A DNA stretch of 64,000 bases from PALSA-693 sp963702305 (GTDB taxonomy: Bacteria; Actinomycetota; Acidimicrobiia; Acidimicrobiales; Palsa-688): contig CAVPBX010000020.1 in NCBI GenBank assembly GCA_963702305.1, positions 146,800 to 210,799 of the forward strand, written 5' to 3'. The notes under the pieces were generated by a model, which had not been told where the DNA came from, searched no databases, and saw nothing but the letters and a program-made list of their open reading frames with translations. This document shows positions 59,312-64,000 of the stretch, one piece after another. The position numbers were made by a program, and so were the translations under genes. The number at the start of each line of letters is the position of its first letter. Within the stretch, counting starts at the first letter, position 1.

Positions 59312-59938
59312 ATGGCGCCCCGGTCCCACGTCCCTGCCGCGGTGGCGGCGACCAAGGGCGAGCAGACGCGGCGCGCCATCCTGGCCGCCGCCATCGCCCG
59401 GTTCGGTCGCGAGGGGTACCGCTCGACGTCGGTCGCGGACATCGCCCGGGACGCCGGGGTCGGCGGCACCGTGCCCTACGCCTATTTCCCCGGCAAGGAG
59501 GCCTTGTTCCTGGCGGCCGTCGACGAGGACGCCTCCGGGGTCATCCACGAGGGGTTGTCCAACACGGTCGGCGCGGCCAACGTCGCCGACTGGCAGCAGA
59601 TGCTGGTGGTGACCCTCATCGACGCCCTCGACCGCCACCCGCTGGCCCGCCGCCTGCTCGCCGGGCTCGAGCCGGAGGTGACCGATCGGGTGCTGGAGAT
59701 CCCGGCCCTGGAGGAGCTCCGCAAGACCTACGCCGAACGTCTCCGCGTCGAGCAGTTCCACGGCTCCGTCCGGTCGGACATCGACCCGGTCGCCATCGCC
59801 AACGGGGTGGTGGCCATCATGCTGTCGCTGCTCATGTCGGTGGTCCAGTTCGGGGGCAAAGCCGCCGCCCTGTACGGCAACGACATCGTGGCCGTCTTCG
59901 AGGCCGCCCTGGCCCGGCCCGCCGCCCGCCCCCGCTGA
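59312..59938 (+). CDS. TetR-family transcriptional regulator
   Basis: 208 residues. The helix-turn-helix is RRAILAAAIARFGREGYRST with SVADIARDAGVGGTVPYAYF. It has the C-terminal all-helical ligand domain, ending in a short Ala/Pro/Arg tail. ATG 59312 was chosen by the N-terminal homology and the -10 spacing. It is divergent from the PF10118-type gene and the monooxygenase, which are its likely targets. Confidence 0.92.
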   Translation: MAPRSHVPAAVAATKGEQTRRAILAAAIARFGREGYRSTSVADIARDAGVGGTVPYAYFPGKEALFLAAVDEDASGVIHEGLSNTVGAANVADWQQMLVVTLIDALDRHPLARRLLAGLEPEVTDRVLEIPALEELRKTYAERLRVEQFHGSVRSDIDPVAIANGVVAIMLSLLMSVVQFGGKAAALYGNDIVAVFEAALARPAARPR

Positions 59939-59996
59939 GCGTCTCGTTCGTCCCGGGCGCGCGTAGATTGCCAAGCGCGGCCGGACGGAAGACACC

Positions 59997-62900
59997 ATGC
60001 GGATCTTCTTCACCATCATCGACGACTGGCGGGGACAGCGCCGGGATCTGTGGCTCGAAGGCGAACCCGACGCGTCGCTGGAGGCGCTGACCGCGGCCCT
60101 CGACGACGATGGCGAACACCAGCCCTGGTGGGAGGGGGACCGGCTCCTGACCCCCGGCAACCCCATCGGGATGGAGATCCGCGACGGCGCCACCCTGGCC
60201 CGCCGGCCGCCGCCGGTCAACGGCGATCGGGGCCGCCCGGTGGGCGAGCTGCGGGCGGTCGCCGGCCCGCACGCCGGCAGCCGGTGGCCGCTGGCGATGG
60301 GCCACCACCGCATCGGCCGGGCGGACGACGCCGCGGTCAACCTGGTCCACGACCCGCGGGTGTCCCGCCACCACGCCGATCTGGCGGTGGCGCCGGGCGG
60401 GATCACCGTCCGCGACGAGGGCTCCGCCCACGGGTTGCAACTCGACGGCGCCCCCGTCACCGAAGCGGATCTGGCTCCGGGGTCGCTGCTGCAGGTCGGT
60501 GATTCGGTCCTGAGCTGGTGCGGCGCCGACGAGGAGCGGGCGGTGCTGGTGCCCGACGGCGAAGGCGGGCTGCTCTTCAACCGTCCGCCCCGCATGCTGG
60601 CAGGGGTGGGCGCGGTGACGGTCCGCTTCCCGGGCCTGGCCCCGGTGCGCCCGGGCGTCAATTTCCCCCTGGTGGCGTCGATTGCCCCGGTGGTGCTCGG
60701 CGTGGTGATGGCCTGGGCCCTGCACAACCCGATGTATCTGCTCTTCACCTTGCTCAGCCCGGTGTTCGCCATCTCCAACTACTTCTCCCAGCGGCGGGGC
60801 GGGGCCAAGACCCACAAGGAGCGGTCCCGGGTGTACCGCCAGACGGTCGACCGGGCCGAGCACGACCTGGCCGCGGCGGCGGCCGCCGAGACCGCCGAGC
60901 GCCGGCAGGCCTTCCCCGACCCGGCCGCCCTGAGCGCCGTCGCCGCCGGCCCCCGCTCGACGCTGTGGGAGCGGCGGCGGACCGACGAGGACTTCCTGCA
61001 GGTGCGGGTCGGTCTGGCCGACCTGCCGGCCCTGATCTCGGTCGAGGGTCGCCCCCCGCCGGCCGACGTCACCGAGCCCGCCGACGACCGTCCCCGCCTC
61101 CGCCAGGTGCCCGCCGTGGTCCACTTGGCCGGCGACGGGGTGTTCGGAATCGCCGGTGAAAGGAAGGCCTGCGAGGCCTTGGCCCGCGCCGTCGTCGTCC
61201 AGGCTGCCGTGCTGCACGCCCCTGACGATCTGGCCGTCACCGTCCTCACCGGGCCGCACCAGCGTGACGCCTGGGGCTGGGCCCGGTGGCTGCCCCACGC
61301 CCGCGACCGCGACAGCCGCTGCGTGGCCCGGGTCGGCAGCAGCGACGCCGGGGTAGCCCGCCTCGCCGGCGAGCTGTCCAGCCTGGTCGACGAGCGGCTG
61401 GCCACCAGCCGGACGTCCCTGGCCGGGGCCGGCGCGGGCGGCCAGGAGCTGCCGCCGCGGGCCCACCTGCTGGTGATCGACGGCTCCCACCGATTGGGCG
61501 CCACCCCGGCCGTCACCAAGGTGCTGCGCCAAGGCCCGCAGGTCGGCATCTACTGCATCTGCGTCGACGACGCCGAGCGGCTGCTGCCGGAGGAGTGCCA
61601 CGCCCTGGCCGTCCTGGACCCGGACCGGCCGACGCGGATGGGTCTCCGGACCCGGCGCAGCAACCGGGTCACGTCGGTGCTGGCGGATCTGGTCGACGCC
61701 GGTTGGGCGGAGGAGGTGGCCCGGTCGCTGGCCCCCTTCCGGCTCAACCGGCGCTTCGAGGCGGGGGCCGCCATCCCCACCTCGCTGCGCCTGCTCGACC
61801 TCCTCGACCTGGAGCCGCCGGTCCCGGCGACGATCGCGGCCCGGTGGGAGTGCGACGACCGGTCGACCCGGGCCGTGATCGGCGAGGGCGACGCCGGACC
61901 TCTCACGGTGGATCTGGCCCGCGACGGCCCGCACGGACTGGTGGCCGGGACCACCGGGTCTGGCAAGAGCGAGTTGCTCCAGACTCTCATCGCCAGCCTG
62001 GCGGTGGCCAACCGACCGGACCTGATGAACTTCGTGCTCATCGACTACAAGGGCGGCAGCGCCTTCAAGGACTGCGCCCGCCTGCCCCACACCGTCGGCA
62101 TGGTCACCGATCTCGACGGTCACCTCACCGAACGAGCGCTGGCCTCGCTCGCCGCCGAGCTGCACCGCCGGGAACGCCTGCTGGCCCAGGCCGGGGTCAA
62201 GGACATCGAGGGGTACTGGCGGGCCGATCGGGAGGGTTTGCCGCGGCTGTCCCGCCTGCTGATCGTCATCGACGAGTTCGCCACCCTGCTGGAGGAGCTG
62301 CCGAACTTCGTCGACGGCCTGGTCGACCTGGCCCGCCGGGGCCGGTCGCTCGGGATCCACCTGATCCTCGCCACCCAACGCCCGTCCGGGGTGGTGTCGG
62401 CGGCCATCAAGACCAACACCAACCTGCGGATCGCCATGCGGGTCACCGACGCGGCCGACAGCGTCGACGTGATCGACTCGCCGCTGTCGGCGCGGATCTC
62501 CAAGGGCATCCCGGGCCGGGGCTACGTGCGGGTCGGCCACGAGGAGCTGAGCGAGTTCCAGGCCGCCCGGATCGGCGGTCGGCGCGCCCTCACCGGCGCC
62601 GCCGGGTTGGTGGTGCACGACGTGGGCTGGGCCGACCTGGGCGTGGCCCTCCCCGAGCCGGAGCGGCCCGCGTTGGCCGAGGACGCCACCGACCTGTCGG
62701 AGCTGGTGACCGCCATCTGCGCAGCCAACGACGCGCTGGACCTGGCCCCGCCGGTGAGCCCCTGGCTGGAACCCCTGCCGGAGAAGCTGGTCCTCGACCT
62801 GGTGGCCGGCGGCGGTGGGGGCTCGCGGCTCGGCGCCGCCTTTGGCACCGAGGACCGGCCGGGCGAGCAGGCTCGACGGCCGGCGTTCTTCGACGTCGAG

Positions 62901-64000
62901 CGCGACGGCCACCTGCTGGCCGTGGGCGACCCGGGCTCCGGTCGGACGACCTGGCTGCGCACCCTGGCCGGATCGCTCTGCGCCCAGGCGAGCACCCGTG
63001 ACCTGCACCTGTTTGCCATCGACTGCGGCAACGGGGGCCTGGTCCCGATCGCCGACCTGCCGAACTGCGGCGCCGTCGTCAGCCGCCGCGAACCGGATCG
63101 GGTGGACCGGCTGCTGACGAAGCTGATGGCGGACGTGACCCGCCGCCAGCAGATCCTGGCCCAAGGCGGGTTCGCCACCATCGCCGACCAGCGGGCGGTG
63201 ACCGGCGCCGAGGAGCGGCTGCCCTACGTGGTCATCCTGCTGGACCGCTGGGAGGGCTACAACGCCGAGTTCGAGACCATCGACAACGGGCGGCTGGTGT
63301 CCACCTTCCTGCACCTGATGCGGGAAGGCCCGGGGGTGGGGCTGCGGGTGGTGGTGACCGGGGACAGGAGTGCGACGTCCGCCCGGTTCTCGTCGTTGAT
63401 CGATCGCATCCTGATGCTGCGCTGCAACGACCGCACCACTTACTCCATGGTCGGCCTCAACCCCCGCCACCTGCCCGAGCTGGTCCCGACCGGTCGGGCC
63501 TTCGACGCCCGCTCGGGCGTGGAGCTGCAGATCGCCCTGCTCCACGACGATCCCGCCGGCCCGGCCCAGGTCGGCGCCCTGCGCCAGCTGGCCAAACGGG
63601 CGCACGAGCGCGACGCCCTGCTGCCCGAGGCGGCTCGCCCCGAGCCGGTCGCGGTCCTGCCGGCGCACGTGGGGTTGGCGGCGGTGCTGGCGGCCGAAGG
63701 CAGGGGGCCGGCGAGAGGCGGGGCGGCGGCCGCGGCGCTGGTCGGCGTGGGCGGCGACCGGATGACCCCGCAGTGGGTCGACCTGACGACCGTCGGTCCC
63801 GGGTTCGTGGTGGCGGGACCGCCCCGATCGGGCCGGAGCAACACCCTCGTCGTCATGGCCCGCACCCTGGCCCGGCGGGGGTGCACCCTGGTGGTGGTCA
63901 CCGCCCGACCCTCGCCGTTGGCCGCCTTGCGCGACGAGCCGCACGTGACCGCGGTGCTCGACGGCCGGGCCACCGCCGCCGCCGACCTCGACGCCCTGCT
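59997..64000 (+). CDS. FHA/FtsK-SpoIIIE ATPase, EssC/EccC-like (type VII secretion; cut by window edge)
   Basis: At least 1334 residues. A short N-terminal module (MRIFFTIIDDWRGQRRDLWL) precedes an FHA domain (about 80-165, HHRIGRADD and VSRHHADL), then two TM helices (about 222-262, NFPLVASIAPVVLGVVMAWA). Three FtsK-like ATPase domains follow. The first has Walker A GTTGSGKSE (Lys 657), DYKGGSAF and Walker B LLIVIDEFATLL (Asp759-Glu760). The second and third have Arg in place of the Walker Lys: GDPGSGRTT (Arg 983) and GPPRSGRSN (Arg 1280). This order matches EssC. The frame is unbroken from ATG 59997 to the edge. A -10-like TAGATT lies at about 59964. Confidence 0.93.
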   Translation, partial: MRIFFTIIDDWRGQRRDLWLEGEPDASLEALTAALDDDGEHQPWWEGDRLLTPGNPIGMEIRDGATLARRPPPVNGDRGRPVGELRAVAGPHAGSRWPLAMGHHRIGRADDAAVNLVHDPRVSRHHADLAVAPGGITVRDEGSAHGLQLDGAPVTEADLAPGSLLQVGDSVLSWCGADEERAVLVPDGEGGLLFNRPPRMLAGVGAVTVRFPGLAPVRPGVNFPLVASIAPVVLGVVMAWALHNPMYLLFTLLSPVFAISNYFSQRRGGAKTHKERSRVYRQTVDRAEHDLAAAAAAETAERRQAFPDPAALSAVAAGPRSTLWERRRTDEDFLQVRVGLADLPALISVEGRPPPADVTEPADDRPRLRQVPAVVHLAGDGVFGIAGERKACEALARAVVVQAAVLHAPDDLAVTVLTGPHQRDAWGWARWLPHARDRDSRCVARVGSSDAGVARLAGELSSLVDERLATSRTSLAGAGAGGQELPPRAHLLVIDGSHRLGATPAVTKVLRQGPQVGIYCICVDDAERLLPEECHALAVLDPDRPTRMGLRTRRSNRVTSVLADLVDAGWAEEVARSLAPFRLNRRFEAGAAIPTSLRLLDLLDLEPPVPATIAARWECDDRSTRAVIGEGDAGPLTVDLARDGPHGLVAGTTGSGKSELLQTLIASLAVANRPDLMNFVLIDYKGGSAFKDCARLPHTVGMVTDLDGHLTERALASLAAELHRRERLLAQAGVKDIEGYWRADREGLPRLSRLLIVIDEFATLLEELPNFVDGLVDLARRGRSLGIHLILATQRPSGVVSAAIKTNTNLRIAMRVTDAADSVDVIDSPLSARISKGIPGRGYVRVGHEELSEFQAARIGGRRALTGAAGLVVHDVGWADLGVALPEPERPALAEDATDLSELVTAICAANDALDLAPPVSPWLEPLPEKLVLDLVAGGGGGSRLGAAFGTEDRPGEQARRPAFFDVERDGHLLAVGDPGSGRTTWLRTLAGSLCAQASTRDLHLFAIDCGNGGLVPIADLPNCGAVVSRREPDRVDRLLTKLMADVTRRQQILAQGGFATIADQRAVTGAEERLPYVVILLDRWEGYNAEFETIDNGRLVSTFLHLMREGPGVGLRVVVTGDRSATSARFSSLIDRILMLRCNDRTTYSMVGLNPRHLPELVPTGRAFDARSGVELQIALLHDDPAGPAQVGALRQLAKRAHERDALLPEAARPEPVAVLPAHVGLAAVLAAEGRGPARGGAAAAALVGVGGDRMTPQWVDLTTVGPGFVVAGPPRSGRSNTLVVMARTLARRGCTLVVVTARPSPLAALRDEPHVTAVLDGRATAAADLDAL

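Noticed and set aside
59832..63944. 1370-codon open frame on the minus strand
   Set aside because: It is antisense to the FHA/FtsK ATPase gene, which has clear domain motifs. Its translation is low-complexity Gly/Arg/Gln/His without any recognisable fold, as expected of a shadow in GC-rich DNA.

Overview
The window is a very GC-rich actinobacterial chromosome segment. The cytochrome genes (QcrA/QcrB/QcrC with a diheme QcrC, CtaC/CtaD/CtaE plus the actinobacterial subunit CtaF), the CIRCE-controlled groES-groEL pair and the gene order rplQ-truA / rplM-rpsI-glmM / glmS-acpS-nnrD-alr / tsaE-tsaB-rimI-tsaD / groES-groEL all point to Actinomycetota. The order and the extended ribosomal proteins suggest Acidimicrobiia or a near relative, but that is inference. 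Most content is core, not accessory.

Layout, left to right. (1) 1-5.3 kb, minus strand: groEL (cut by the window edge), groES with a CIRCE operator and a clear promoter, a VOC protein, the t6A/alanine-acetylation set tsaD-rimI-tsaB-tsaE, and a family 4 uracil-DNA glycosylase. (2) 5.4-15 kb: a proline-repeat RDD membrane protein, a P1/DmpA peptidase, an alpha/beta hydrolase, alr, nnrD, acpS and a giant GlmS-like protein of about 1127 residues. (3) 15-20.9 kb: a probable cassette (secreted phosphoesterase, KstD-like flavoprotein, TetR, 14-TM MFS exporter) sitting between glmS and glmM and bordered by a 34-bp-arm perfect palindrome. (4) 20.9-23.2 kb: glmM, rpsI, rplM. (5) 23.3-36 kb: a respiratory block, with ctaCDF on plus, then a ThDP enzyme/FAD oxidase pair and ctaE-qcrCAB on minus, then a ctaG-like gene, ilvA and a small membrane protein on plus. 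(6) 36-53.2 kb, minus: the full S10-spc-alpha ribosomal block from rplC to rplQ plus truA, without rpsJ at its head and without infA between map and rpmJ. (7) 53.4-59.9 kb: an M1-type peptidase, a neutral ceramidase, a Baeyer-Villiger-type flavoprotein, a PF10118-type hydrolase and a divergent TetR, which together look like a lipid or hydrophobic-substrate locus. (8) 60-64 kb: the start of a large FHA/FtsK-SpoIIIE ATPase of the EssC/EccC type (type VII secretion), cut by the right edge.

A recurring oddity is single-base frameshifts in otherwise well-conserved and mostly essential genes: tsaB, RDD (two), alpha/beta hydrolase, glmM, rplQ (two), secY, M1 peptidase and ceramidase. Because SecY, L17 and GlmM cannot be dispensable, these are best read as residual sequence errors, and five of the six apparent insertions lie at a GCGCGG core. 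I give the reconstructed gene limits and the position of each break. Several promoters place the -10 box only about 6-8 bases before the start codon, so leaderless mRNAs are probably common here. No rRNA, tRNA, CRISPR array, transposase or integrase was found.
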